A DNA stretch of 64,000 nt from JACDAN01 sp963801855. GTDB taxonomy: Bacteria > Actinomycetota > Thermoleophilia > Gaiellales > Gaiellaceae. The translations under genes were made by a program, and so were the position numbers. A model generated the notes under the pieces. That model did not search any database. It had not been told where the DNA came from and saw nothing but the letters and a program-made list of their open reading frames with translations. Shown here piece by piece: positions 41,695-50,314 of the stretch; position 1 is the stretch's first letter, and each line of letters opens with the position of its first letter. The stretch spans positions 248,001 to 312,000 of the forward strand of contig CAWDGK010000001.1 in the NCBI GenBank assembly GCA_963801855.1, read 5' to 3'.

Positions 41695-42514
41695 AGACCT
41701 TCCTCAGTCGCTTGCCGTCCACGTGGCTGTAGACCTGCGTGGTCGAGAGCGAGCTGTGGCCCAGGAGCTCCTGGATCGTCCGCAGGTCGGCGCCGCCCTC
41801 GAGCAGGTGGGTCGCGAACGCGTGTCTCAGGCGGTGCGGGTGGGGGAGCAGCTTCCGGAGAGTGCTCGTATCGAGCCGCTTGCCCCTCGTGGAGAGGAAG
41901 AGCGCGTTGTGAGCATCTCGGGCCAGCCGGGGGCGAAGCTGGAGCCAACGGGCGACCCAGTACGCCGCCTCCTCGCCGAGCGGGACCACGCGTTCCTTTC
42001 CGCCCTTGCCCCGCACTCGCACCGCTTCCTGGTCGAACTCGACATCCGCGAGATCGAGATCGACTGCCTCCTGGCTGCGGAGACCGGCCGAGTAGACGAG
42101 CTCCATGAGCGCGCGGTTTCGCACCGAGAGCGGATCCTCCGCGTCGAAGCGGTCGAGCTCGGCTTCGACCTCTTCCTGCTTCGGTGCGTCGGGGAGCCTT
42201 CGGGGTCGCCGCGGCGCGAGCCTCGTGTCCGGGACGCGTGCCCGGCCGAGCGTGAAGCGAAGGAAGGCGCGCACCGAGGCGAGCTTGCGCGCAATCGTCG
42301 CCGGGGCCAGGCGGCTCGGGGCTCGCCCCGGGCGGGCGGCGCCGAGCTCCGCCGCGTAGGCGGCGAGGACGCGCGCGTCGATCGCGTCGATTGACCCGCC
42401 CTTCGCAGCCAGCCAGGAGGCGAACTCGCGGAGGTCAGAGCCGTAGGCCCGCCGGGTCGCGTCGGAGAGCGCGGGACTCGCGAGAAAGCGGTCGATCGCC
42501 GGTTGGGTCTCCAT
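41669..42514 (-). CDS. xerC: Tyrosine recombinase XerC-like
   Basis: 281 residues from ATG 42514. Core-binding domain PAIDRFLASPALSDATRRAYGSDL; catalytic Arg in YSAGLRSQEAVDL, Lys in GKGGKERVVPLGEEA, HRLRHAFATHLLEGGADLRTIQELLGHSSLSTTQVYSHVD with His, Arg, His and Tyr. Only moderately similar to the downstream recombinase, consistent with a XerC/XerD pair instead of a recent duplication. Assignment of C versus D is by order only. Confidence 0.88.
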   Translation of the reverse strand: METQPAIDRFLASPALSDATRRAYGSDLREFASWLAAKGGSIDAIDARVLAAYAAELGAARPGRAPSRLAPATIARKLASVRAFLRFTLGRARVPDTRLAPRRPRRLPDAPKQEEVEAELDRFDAEDPLSVRNRALMELVYSAGLRSQEAVDLDLADVEFDQEAVRVRGKGGKERVVPLGEEAAYWVARWLQLRPRLARDAHNALFLSTRGKRLDTSTLRKLLPHPHRLRHAFATHLLEGGADLRTIQELLGHSSLSTTQVYSHVDGKRLRKVYDRAHPRS

Positions 42515-42533
42515 CCAGGCAGGATTCGCGGCC

Positions 42534-43520
42534 GTGAAGGTGGCGTCCTGCCTCGTCCTCGTCCTCGCTCTCGGCGCTTCGTCGGCTGCCGGCACCGTCC
42601 AGGCGGTCAAAGTGCCGTCCAATTTCCGCGTGGAGCGGCATGTCGTAGGACTCGACCGCCCGACTGCGATGGCCTTCGGGCCCGGCGGCGCGCTCTACCT
42701 CACGCAGGAGGGCGGCGAAGTCGTCCGCGTCGACCCGCGGACCCGGCGACCTCGCGTCGTCCTGCGCGGCTTCAGGACGCCGCTCGGGCTCGCCTGGCAC
42801 CGCGGCGTCCTCTTCGTCTCCGCGCAGGGCGCGCTCTGGCGAGTCAACGGCGGCCAGCGCAGGGCGATCGTGCGGCGGCTCCCCTTCGGGCTCCACCAGC
42901 AGGACAACGTCGTCGCCCTGAAGGGTCGTTTGTACTTCGGCAGTGGCTCGACCTGCGACGTCTGCGCCGAGCGGAGCCGGTTGAGCGCGGCGGTCCTCTC
43001 GGTGCGACCGGACGGGCGCGACCTCCGTGTCGTCGCGCGAGGGCTCCGCAATCCCTTCGGGCTCGCGGTTCACCCCCGGACGGGCCGCCTCTACGCGTCG
43101 GTGAACGAGCGAGACGAGCTGGGACGCAGCGAACCGGCCGAGACCATCGTCGAGATCCGCCAGGGTCGCCACTTCGGCTGGCCGCGCTGCTGGCCGAGCC
43201 ACCGGCGAAAGCGGATGGTCGGGCGCTGCCGAGGAGTCACGCCACCCGTCGCCTATCTTCAGCCGCACTCCTCGCCGGACGGCATTGCCTTCCGACGGGG
43301 CGAGCTCTTCGTCGCCGAGTGGGGGCAGTACAACAGCCGGCGCGCCGGGCGGAAGGTCAGCCGCGTCGTGCTTCGTTCAGGGCGTCCGGCAGCGGTTTCG
43401 ACCTTCGCCACCGGATTCGAGCACCCGCTCGCCGTGGCGGTCGACCGACGCCAGGCGCTCCTCGTCGCCGATTACGGGCGTGGAATCGTCTACCGGATCC
43501 AGGAGCGGGGCAAGCCGTGA
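42534..43520 (+). CDS. Secreted PQQ-type sugar dehydrogenase-like beta-propeller
   Basis: 328 residues; GTG start; signal peptide VASCLVLVLALGASSAAGTVQA. The GDH/sorbosone-dehydrogenase fold appears as repeats: RPTAMAFGPGGALYLTQEGG, HQQDNVVALKGRLYFGSGST, GLRNPFGLAVHPRTGRLYASV, HSSPDGIAFRRGELFVAEWG. A CDVC motif is inserted in the third blade. Members oxidise sugars with PQQ outside the membrane; PQQ use is inferred. Nineteen bases separate it from the divergent xerC start. Confidence 0.82.
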   Translation: MKVASCLVLVLALGASSAAGTVQAVKVPSNFRVERHVVGLDRPTAMAFGPGGALYLTQEGGEVVRVDPRTRRPRVVLRGFRTPLGLAWHRGVLFVSAQGALWRVNGGQRRAIVRRLPFGLHQQDNVVALKGRLYFGSGSTCDVCAERSRLSAAVLSVRPDGRDLRVVARGLRNPFGLAVHPRTGRLYASVNERDELGRSEPAETIVEIRQGRHFGWPRCWPSHRRKRMVGRCRGVTPPVAYLQPHSSPDGIAFRRGELFVAEWGQYNSRRAGRKVSRVVLRSGRPAAVSTFATGFEHPLAVAVDRRQALLVADYGRGIVYRIQERGKP

Positions 43521-43669
43521 ACGAGCTCAGGCTCTATCTCGCCGCGGGCATCGCCTACGTCGTGCTCGGCGTGATCTGGCCGAGTCTCCTGCTCTCCTGG
43601 GTCGAGGGCACGGCGTTCCTGCTCCTCTGTGTCTGGATCCTGCCCGCGGCCCTTCGGCGGCTTCGATGA
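43517..43669 (+). CDS. 50-residue two-helix membrane protein
   Basis: GTG 43517 overlaps the previous stop (GTGA), and its TGA overlaps the next ATG. Begins MNELRLYLAAGIAYVVLGVI; the second helix is GTAFLLLCVWILPAAL. Too short for most surveys, but its coupling to both neighbours supports translation. Function unknown. Confidence 0.7.
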   Translation: MNELRLYLAAGIAYVVLGVIWPSLLLSWVEGTAFLLLCVWILPAALRRLR

Positions 43670-44391
43670 GCTGGGCGGCACACGATCTCGAGCCCTACGC
43701 GATCCAGCGTCACCTCGGCGGCAAGGTCGCAATCGTGCCGCTCCTGATCGGCTCGTACTCGCCGGACATGTTCAGCAAGTGGTTCGTCTACGGCATCGAC
43801 GTGCTCGGAATCGAGCTCAAGGCTGACGATCCGGTGCAATTCCACCGCGGCTGGCCGGGTGTCGGTTTCACGCACTCGCTCGCCTTCGGCCTCCTTGTCG
43901 CGGCTCTGATCCTGCTTCTGACGAGGAGCCGCATCTGGTCGCTGAGCTTCCTGTTAGGACACTGGGCCCACGCGCTGACGGACGTGGGCGACACGATCGG
44001 GACGATGCTGGCCTTCCCGTTCTCGACCGAGACGTTCGGCCTCGGTGCGTGGGCCTACGCCGGCCAGACCGACCGGCTGACCGATGCCGGCGCCTACTTC
44101 AGCGGCCTCGGCTTCGTCTGGGACGGCGTCTGGATCGTCTACGGGCTCCTGTCCTGGCGCATCCTCAAGCGCGAGTACTTCCGGGAGGTGATCGTGACCG
44201 CCGACCCCCGGTTCTGGGGCTGGATCGGACGCTTCCTGCCCGAGGTGGCGCTCCTCGCGCTCTACCGCGCGAGCTTCTTCTACGGGACGACGCGCTGGGT
44301 CGCCTGGCTGATCTGGGCACACGTCGTCAACGACTACCCGTTCGATCTCTCCTGGGGCGGGCCCGACTGGGTCGAGGCGGCTTACGACTAG
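43666..44391 (+). CDS. Membrane-bound metal-dependent hydrolase-like protein (DUF457/YdjM-like)
   Basis: 241 residues with about five membrane helices. His-rich segments GVGFTHSLAFGLLVAALIL and LLGHWAHALTDVGDTIGTML are typical of the YdjM/DUF457 group. Reaction unknown. It is the third gene of a coupled run after the sugar dehydrogenase-like gene. The stop shares CTAG with the convergent acetyltransferase gene. Confidence 0.72.
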   Translation: MSWAAHDLEPYAIQRHLGGKVAIVPLLIGSYSPDMFSKWFVYGIDVLGIELKADDPVQFHRGWPGVGFTHSLAFGLLVAALILLLTRSRIWSLSFLLGHWAHALTDVGDTIGTMLAFPFSTETFGLGAWAYAGQTDRLTDAGAYFSGLGFVWDGVWIVYGLLSWRILKREYFREVIVTADPRFWGWIGRFLPEVALLALYRASFFYGTTRWVAWLIWAHVVNDYPFDLSWGGPDWVEAAYD

Positions 44392-44951
44392 ATCTCGCCC
44401 GGCAGGAGCGAGTACATGACGAAGTCCACCCGGCGATCCAGACGCGCGTTGTAGCGGCTCGAGCGGAGGACGCCCTCGCGGGTGAAGCCCGCACCCTCCG
44501 CGACCCGTTTCGACGCGACGTTCTCCTCGTCGGCCCGAAGCTGCAGCCGCGCGATGCCGCAGTCGCGGAGCACCCAGCCGGAAACCAGACGAAGGGCGCG
44601 GGAGCAGAGGCCGCGGCCCCGCATCTCGGGCGCGATCCAGTACCCGACTTCGGCGACTCCGTCGTCCAGGCCGTTCAGCCAACGGACGCCGATCGAGCCG
44701 ACCGCCAACCCAGCCTCGGTGATCGCGAAGTTCGTCATCGAGCCATCTCGCCAGGCCCTGCGGCTTCCCTCGATGTAGGCCCGGGCATCCTCGAGTGTGT
44801 ACGGCGAGGGAATCTGGTCGAGGAACTCCGTGATCGCGCGGTCGTTGCAGGCTGCTGCGATCGCTTCGTCATCGCCTTCCTCGCCCCAGAGCCGCAGGGA
44901 CACGACGCCGTCGGAGAGCGGGGGGTCGGGCGGTCGCACGTTCATTGTCAT
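44388..44951 (-). CDS. GNAT acetyltransferase (RimJ/RimL-like)
   Basis: 187 residues. SLRLWGEEGDDEAIAAACND start, EVGYWIAPEMRGRGLCSRALRLVSGWVL (acetyl-CoA loop R-G-x-G), and LRADEENVASKRVAEGAGFTREGVLR, the typical RimL C-terminal block. Acetylates an N-terminal or free amine with acetyl-CoA; substrate unknown. Starts at ATG 44951 or 44945. Confidence 0.88.
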   Translation of the reverse strand: MTMNVRPPDPPLSDGVVSLRLWGEEGDDEAIAAACNDRAITEFLDQIPSPYTLEDARAYIEGSRRAWRDGSMTNFAITEAGLAVGSIGVRWLNGLDDGVAEVGYWIAPEMRGRGLCSRALRLVSGWVLRDCGIARLQLRADEENVASKRVAEGAGFTREGVLRSSRYNARLDRRVDFVMYSLLPGEI

Positions 44952-45002
44952 ACGATATGCAGCCGTTTCGGACCCCAACGCGGCCGGGTAGCAAGGAGAC
45001 CG

Positions 45003-46601
45003 ATGGCGATCGTCGAGGACGTACGCGGACAAACTGACCTGAGCGCCCACGGCATCGAGCCGGGAGGCGCCGTTCATCACAACCCGACCGTCGCCCTCCT
45101 CTACAGCCACGCGATCGCCCGCGGCGACGGGCGTCTTGCGGAGGGCGGCCCGCTCGTGGTCGACACCGGTGAGCACACGGGCCGATCGCCGAACGACAAG
45201 TTCGTCGTCCGGGAGCCCGGCTCGGCAGACCGCATCTGGTGGGACAAGAACGACGAGATCGAGGAAGAGCAGTTCGAGGGCCTCCGCGACAAGGTCACGT
45301 CGTTTCTCTCCGGTCAGGACCTCTACGTCGTCGACGCCTTCGCCGGCGCGGATCCCGCCTACAGGCTTCCATTGCGCGTCATCACGTACAGCCCCTGGCA
45401 CGCGCTCTTCGCGAAGACGCTGTTCATCGACCCGACCGAGGAGGAGCTCGCCGACCACGAGCCGCGGGCGCTCGTCCTGCACGCGCCGCCGGTGGATGCG
45501 AGCCCCGAGGAGGACGGCACCCGCAGCGGCACGTTCGTCGTCCTGCATCCGGGACGGATGGAAGTCGTGATCGGCGGGACGTTCTACGCGGGCGAGATCA
45601 AGAAGTCGATCTTCACGCTGATGAACGACAAGCTGCCGCTCGAGGGCGTCCTCCCGATGCACTGCTCGGCGAACGTGGACGACGACGGACGCGTCGCGGT
45701 TTTCTTCGGTCTCTCGGGCACGGGCAAGACCACGCTTTCGGCAGATCCCGAGCGCCACCTGATCGGCGACGACGAGCACGGGTGGGGCGACGAGGGCATC
45801 TTCAACATCGAGGGCGGCTGCTACGCGAAGGTGATCCGCCTCTCGCCGGAGGCCGAGCCGCAGATCTTCAAGACGACGCGGAGCTGGGGAACCGTGCTCG
45901 AGAACGTCGTCATGGACGACCGCGGCATCCTCGACCTCGACGACGACTCGAACACGGAGAACACCCGCGCCGCGTACAAGCTCGAGCAGATCGCGAACGC
46001 GCTGCCCGCGAAGCAGGCCGGCCATCCAAGCGCGGTCGTCTTCCTCACGGCCGACGCCTTCGGGATCCTGCCGCCGATCGCGCGCCTCTCACGAGAGCAG
46101 GCGATGTTCTACTTCCTCTCCGGCTTCACGGCCAAGCTCGCGGGCACCGAGATCGGCGTGACCGAGCCGCAGCCGACGTTCTCGGCGTGCTTCGGCGCTC
46201 CGTTCCTGCCGCAGCCGCCGTCGGTCTACGCGCACATGCTGGGCGAGAAGCTCGACCAGCATCCCCATGTCTCGGTCTGGCTCGTCAACACCGGCTGGAC
46301 GGGCGGCCCGTTCGGCGAGGGCGAGCGCATGCCGATCAAGGCCACCCGCGCCCTCCTGAAAGCCGCGCTCGCCGGTGAGCTCGACGGCGTCGAGTACCGC
46401 ACGGATGACGTGTTCGGCCTGGAAGTGCCCGTCTCGGTCCCGGACGTGAATCCGGGCCTGCTCGACCCGCGCTCCACGTGGGCCGACCCCGAGGCGTACG
46501 ACCGCAAGGCGCGCGAGCTGGCGCGCATGTTCCGCGACAACTTCGAGCAGTTCGCAGCCGAGGCCGGCGACAAGGTCGCCCAGGCCGGCCCGCGCGTCTA
46601 G
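45003..46601 (+). CDS. pckA: Phosphoenolpyruvate carboxykinase (ATP)
   Basis: 532 residues. GEHTGRSPNDKFVVRE; GTFYAGEIKKSIFTLMN; the P-loop FFGLSGTGKTTLSADPER; HLIGDDEHGWGDEGIFNIEGGCYAK (kinase-2, metal site); GFTAKLAGTEIGVTEPQPTFSACFGAPF. Converts oxaloacetate and ATP to PEP, the entry to gluconeogenesis. The start is ATG 45003 with AAGGAG just upstream; the frame stays open much further left only because high GC removes stops. Confidence 0.96.
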   Translation: MAIVEDVRGQTDLSAHGIEPGGAVHHNPTVALLYSHAIARGDGRLAEGGPLVVDTGEHTGRSPNDKFVVREPGSADRIWWDKNDEIEEEQFEGLRDKVTSFLSGQDLYVVDAFAGADPAYRLPLRVITYSPWHALFAKTLFIDPTEEELADHEPRALVLHAPPVDASPEEDGTRSGTFVVLHPGRMEVVIGGTFYAGEIKKSIFTLMNDKLPLEGVLPMHCSANVDDDGRVAVFFGLSGTGKTTLSADPERHLIGDDEHGWGDEGIFNIEGGCYAKVIRLSPEAEPQIFKTTRSWGTVLENVVMDDRGILDLDDDSNTENTRAAYKLEQIANALPAKQAGHPSAVVFLTADAFGILPPIARLSREQAMFYFLSGFTAKLAGTEIGVTEPQPTFSACFGAPFLPQPPSVYAHMLGEKLDQHPHVSVWLVNTGWTGGPFGEGERMPIKATRALLKAALAGELDGVEYRTDDVFGLEVPVSVPDVNPGLLDPRSTWADPEAYDRKARELARMFRDNFEQFAAEAGDKVAQAGPRV

Positions 46602-46633
46602 CCATACCGCCGTAACCGCGTTAGGCTCGACGC

Positions 46634-47431
46634 ATGAGGGGGGTCCTGGCTCGGCGGTCGTGGCCGTCGCCGTTGTCGCTGCACTTGGTACGGCCGGGGC
46701 GTCGGCGCAGCGCCCACCGAACGCAACGAAGTTGTTCGAGGTTCGCTTCTCCGTAGTGGGTGAGTACCGCTTCGTCGCAAACGCCTCGGTGAAGAGCCAA
46801 GGGTGTGACGTCGTCTTCCAGGGATCGGGCGGCGGCGACGCCCGCGTGCAGGGAGGCGATTCTTTCTACTACCAGCGGTACAACACTCCGGAGGGCGAGC
46901 GGATCTCGTCTCGTCTCCCGAACCCGAAGGATCGTCTGGTGCTCAAGCGGTTCGGTTCCCTCGCTGGCAACGACTACCTGTCCGCCGCCCGAGGGCAGGA
47001 CGACAGTTCAGGAGGCCAAGACGTCTGGATGTCGTACGAAGAACACCCCCGTCTGGCTCGAGGCCGGGATGGCGAGGATCGGCGGAAATCGGCTGCTGGT
47101 CGTCCTGAACGACCGTTCCGAGATCTCGACCCACTTCTATCGCTCGGAGCCCTGCCCGCCTACGCGCGGCCCTTACGGAGTCATGAGCGGAGTGTCCTCC
47201 GCGTTTCCGTGGGGTGGATTCGTCGACGAAGGAAGCGCCAAGCTGCGCGTGACCGAACGCGAGCTCCTTCGAAGCAGATTCATTCGAAGGACGTGGTCCT
47301 TCGTCTCGGAGGGCCCGCTCGTCGCGACCGACCTACGGCGGAGCACCATCGGGACCCAGAAGCGTGTCTGGCGGATGCGAATGCTCTTCTGCGCGAAGAG
47401 CGCAGGCGGATGCGGTAGGCGCCGCCCCTGA
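46634..47431 (+). CDS. Hypothetical secreted protein, two frameshifts
   Basis: ATG 46634 gives MRGVLA and, after an indel near 46655, VVAVAVVAALGTAGASAQ, a signal peptide. The mature part has FEVRFSVVGEYRFVANASVK, CDVVFQGSGGGDARV, then after a second indel near 47030 TPVWLEAGMARIGGNRLLVV, STHFYRSEPCPPTRGPYGVM and a Cys-containing end. Several cysteines may form disulfides. No family recognised. Confidence 0.55.
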
Positions 47432-47447
47432 CGATCGCGGCAGTCGT

Positions 47448-47475
47448 TACGACGCCGCACCCGGCAGGCGTCGTA
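47448..47475. terminator. Hairpin between the hypothetical secreted gene and sdhA
   Basis: TACGACGCC (47448-47456) and GGCGTCGTA (47467-47475) pair over nine bases with a ten-base loop, 17 bp after the upstream stop and 15 bp before the sdhA start. No U tract. It could be a terminator or a leader structure of the sdh operon. Confidence 0.4.
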
Positions 47476-47490
47476 TAGCGTCCATCGCCA

Positions 47491-49176
47491 GTGGAGGCCA
47501 CGCACGACGTGCTCGTCGTAGGCGCCGGCTGCGCAGGGATGCGCGCCGCCATCGAGGCATTCGACGAGGGAGCCGACGTCGCGCTCCTCTCCAAGATCCA
47601 CCCGGTCCGCAGCCACTCCGGCGCGGCCGAGGGCGGGATCAACGCGGCGCTCGGGAATGCGTCCGAGGACGACCCGGAGAAGCACGCGTTCGACACGGTG
47701 AAGGGCTCGGACTACCTCGGCGACCAGGACGCGATCCAGGTGCTCTGCGACGAGGCGCCGGACGACGTCTACCAGCTCGAGAACTGGGGCGCGGTCTTCT
47801 CGCGCACCGACGAGGGCCGGATCGCGCAGCGCCCGTTCGGCGCGGCCGGAGAGCCCCGCACCGCGTACGCCGCCGACATCACGGGCCACGTCCTCGTCCA
47901 CGTCCTCTACGAGCAGGTGATGAAGCGGGACATCCCGACCTACGAGGAGTACTTCGCCTGGAAGCTCGTCATCCACGAAGACCGCTGCCAGGGCGTGATC
48001 GCGTGGGACCTCCTGAACGGCGGCCTGAAGACGATCGGCGCGAAGACGGTGATCCTCGCGACGGGCGGCGCGGGCCGGCTCTACACGGGGACGACGAACG
48101 CCTATGCCTGCACCGGCGACGGGATGTCGATGGCCCTCCACGTCGGCGTCCCGCTCAAGGACATGGAGATGATGCAGTTCCACCCGACGACGCTCGCGCC
48201 GACCGGGATCCTGATCACCGAAGGCTGCCGAGGAGAGGGCGCGTACCTGCTCAACTCGGAGGGCGACCGCTTCCTCGAGCGCTACGCGCCGAACGCGATG
48301 GAGCTCGCGAGCCGCGACGTCATCTCCCGGGCGGAGCAGACGGAGATCGACGAGGGACGCGGGATCGACGGCAACGTCCTCCTCGACCTCCGCCACCTCG
48401 GCGCGGACAAGATCAACGACCGGCTGCACGGGACGCGCGAGCTGTCGCTCACCTACGCCGGGGTCGATCCGATCCACGAGCCGATTCCCGTCCGGCCCGG
48501 CGCCCACTACCACATGGGCGGCGTCGACACGGACATCGACGGGCTCACCTCCGTGACCGGCCTGTACGCCGCCGGCGAGTGCGCCTGCATCTCCGTCCAC
48601 GGCGCGAACCGGCTGGGCGGGAATGCCCTGATGGAGACGATCACCTTCGGGAAGCGGGCGGGGCGCGCTGCGGCGGAGTGGGCTCTCACCCACACGACGG
48701 TCAGCGTCCCTCCGTCGATCGAGTCCGACACCGAGCGCGAGCTGAAGACGCTGCTCGACCGCACCGAGGGCGAGCGGCCGTGGGCGATCCGCGACGAGCT
48801 CGCGATCACGATGCACGAGAACTTCGGCGTCTTCCGCCGTGAGGAGCAGATGCTCAAGCAGGGCGCGCTCGTCGAGAGCCTGAAGGAGCGCTACAAGCGC
48901 GTCGTCGTCGACGACAAGGGCGAGATCTTCAACAGCGACCTGACCCAGGCGCTCGAGCTCGGGTTTCTGCTCGACCTCGCGGAGTGCATGATCGTCGCGG
49001 GCCTCGCCCGCAAGGAGAGCCGGGGCGCACACGCGCGGCCGCACGACTACCCCGACCGGGACGACGAGAACTTCCTTCGGCATACGATGACCACGATCGA
49101 CGGCGGTGGCAAAGTCCAGCTCGACTGGAAACCGGTGACGATGACCAAGTGGCAGCCCCAGGAGAGGAAGTACTAG
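47491..49176 (+). CDS. sdhA: Succinate dehydrogenase/fumarate reductase flavoprotein subunit
   Basis: 561 residues. FAD motif VLVVGAGCAGMRAAIEAF; the covalent-FAD His in HPVRSHSGAAEGG; active-site QFHPTTLAPTGILITEGCRGEG; HYHMGGVDTD; GANRLGGNALMETITFGKRAG; the C-terminal ESRGAHARPHDYPDRDDENFLRHT. Oxidises succinate, or reduces fumarate. GTG start at 47491. The stop and sdhB start overlap as TAGTG. Confidence 0.96.
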   Translation: MEATHDVLVVGAGCAGMRAAIEAFDEGADVALLSKIHPVRSHSGAAEGGINAALGNASEDDPEKHAFDTVKGSDYLGDQDAIQVLCDEAPDDVYQLENWGAVFSRTDEGRIAQRPFGAAGEPRTAYAADITGHVLVHVLYEQVMKRDIPTYEEYFAWKLVIHEDRCQGVIAWDLLNGGLKTIGAKTVILATGGAGRLYTGTTNAYACTGDGMSMALHVGVPLKDMEMMQFHPTTLAPTGILITEGCRGEGAYLLNSEGDRFLERYAPNAMELASRDVISRAEQTEIDEGRGIDGNVLLDLRHLGADKINDRLHGTRELSLTYAGVDPIHEPIPVRPGAHYHMGGVDTDIDGLTSVTGLYAAGECACISVHGANRLGGNALMETITFGKRAGRAAAEWALTHTTVSVPPSIESDTERELKTLLDRTEGERPWAIRDELAITMHENFGVFRREEQMLKQGALVESLKERYKRVVVDDKGEIFNSDLTQALELGFLLDLAECMIVAGLARKESRGAHARPHDYPDRDDENFLRHTMTTIDGGGKVQLDWKPVTMTKWQPQERKY

Positions 49177-50314
49177 TGAGCGCGACCGAGTCGATCGTCC
49201 GCAGCGAGTACGCGACCATGACCGTGGCGCTCAAGATCTGGCGCTTCGACGCCTCGACCGGTGAGCGCGAGCTTCGCGACTACGAGCTCGAGGCGCCCGA
49301 GTGGGCATGCCTCCTCGACGTCCTCGACCTGATCAAGGACAAGGTCGACGGCTCGCTCGCCTACCGGAAGAGCTGCCGCATGATGATTTGCGGCTCCTGC
49401 GGGATGCGGATGGACGGCGCCGCGGTCCTCGCCTGCAAGGAGCGGATGAAGCCGATCGTCGATCGCGGCCATGTGCCGGTGATCTCGGCGATGGGGAACC
49501 TGCCGATCGTGCGCGACCTCGTGGTCGACATGGGCCCGTTCTGGAACAAGGTCAAGGCCGTCAAGCCCTGGCTCGACCCCGGCTACGACGAGGTCGCCGA
49601 GAAGGAGCGCATCGTCTCGCAGCAGGCGATGAACGTCATCCACAAGGAGGCGCTCTGCATCATGTGCGGCTGCTGCGTCTCCGAGTGCAACTCGATGGAG
49701 TCCGACCCGGACTTCCTCGGCCCGGCTGCGCTCGCGAAGGGTTTCCGCATGGTCGGCGACCCGCGCGACCAGGCCGACGTCGAGCGGCTCAACGATCTCA
49801 ACGAGGAGCACGGGATCTGGGACTGCACCCGCTGCTACTTCTGCAACGAGCGCTGCCCGAAGGGCGTCGACCCGCGCGACGCGATCGCCAAGCTCGGCGC
49901 CGAGTCCGTCAAGCAGGGGATCGACCACGACATGGGTGCCAAGCACGCCAACTGGTTCGTCATCTCGGCGAAGACGACCGGGCTGGCTCCGCGAGACGGA
50001 GCTCGTGCCGAAGACGCAGGGCGTCGTCTCCGCGATCAAGGAGACGAAGTTCGCGCTCAAGCTCTTCCGCCGCGGAAAGGTGCCGCTGCCGTTCCCGCCG
50101 CACGTCGCGGAGGGCATCGAGGAGTCGCGCGCGCTCTACGACATCGTGCGGAACCGAGGATCGGCGCGGCGCGCTCGGCATCGTCCAGGGCGAGCGGGCG
50201 CTCGCGAAGATCGACCAGGAGCATCCCGGAGGGAAGCGGCTCGGGCTGGGGCAACCGCGCGCAGGCCGACATCACCCCCGGCGAGCGGCCGACGGCCGGG
50301 AAGGGGGCGAATAG
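49176..50314 (+). CDS. sdhB: Succinate dehydrogenase iron-sulfur subunit, two frameshifts
   Basis: The plant-type [2Fe-2S] site is KSCRMMICGSCGMRMDG with a later Cys in LACKERM; the [4Fe-4S] site is LCIMCGCCVSECNSME; the third cluster lies in DCTRCYFCNERCPKGVDP. Indels near 49978 and 50155 break the C-terminal third, which continues TQGVVSAIKETKFALKLFRRGKVPLP. That extension after the third cluster is longer than in E. coli SdhB. Its TAG overlaps the next GTG (TAGTG). Confidence 0.9.

Noticed and set aside
40792..42514. Integrative element or integron suggested by tyrosine recombinases
   Set aside because: No att repeats, phage genes, cassette array or flanking tRNA were seen; the proteins match housekeeping XerC/XerD better.
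44049..46601. 850-residue ORF that appears to fuse an N-terminal region to pckA
   Set aside because: The first 318 codons are the shadow of the hydrolase and antisense GNAT genes. PckA begins at ATG 45003 behind a ribosome-binding site and at the family start.
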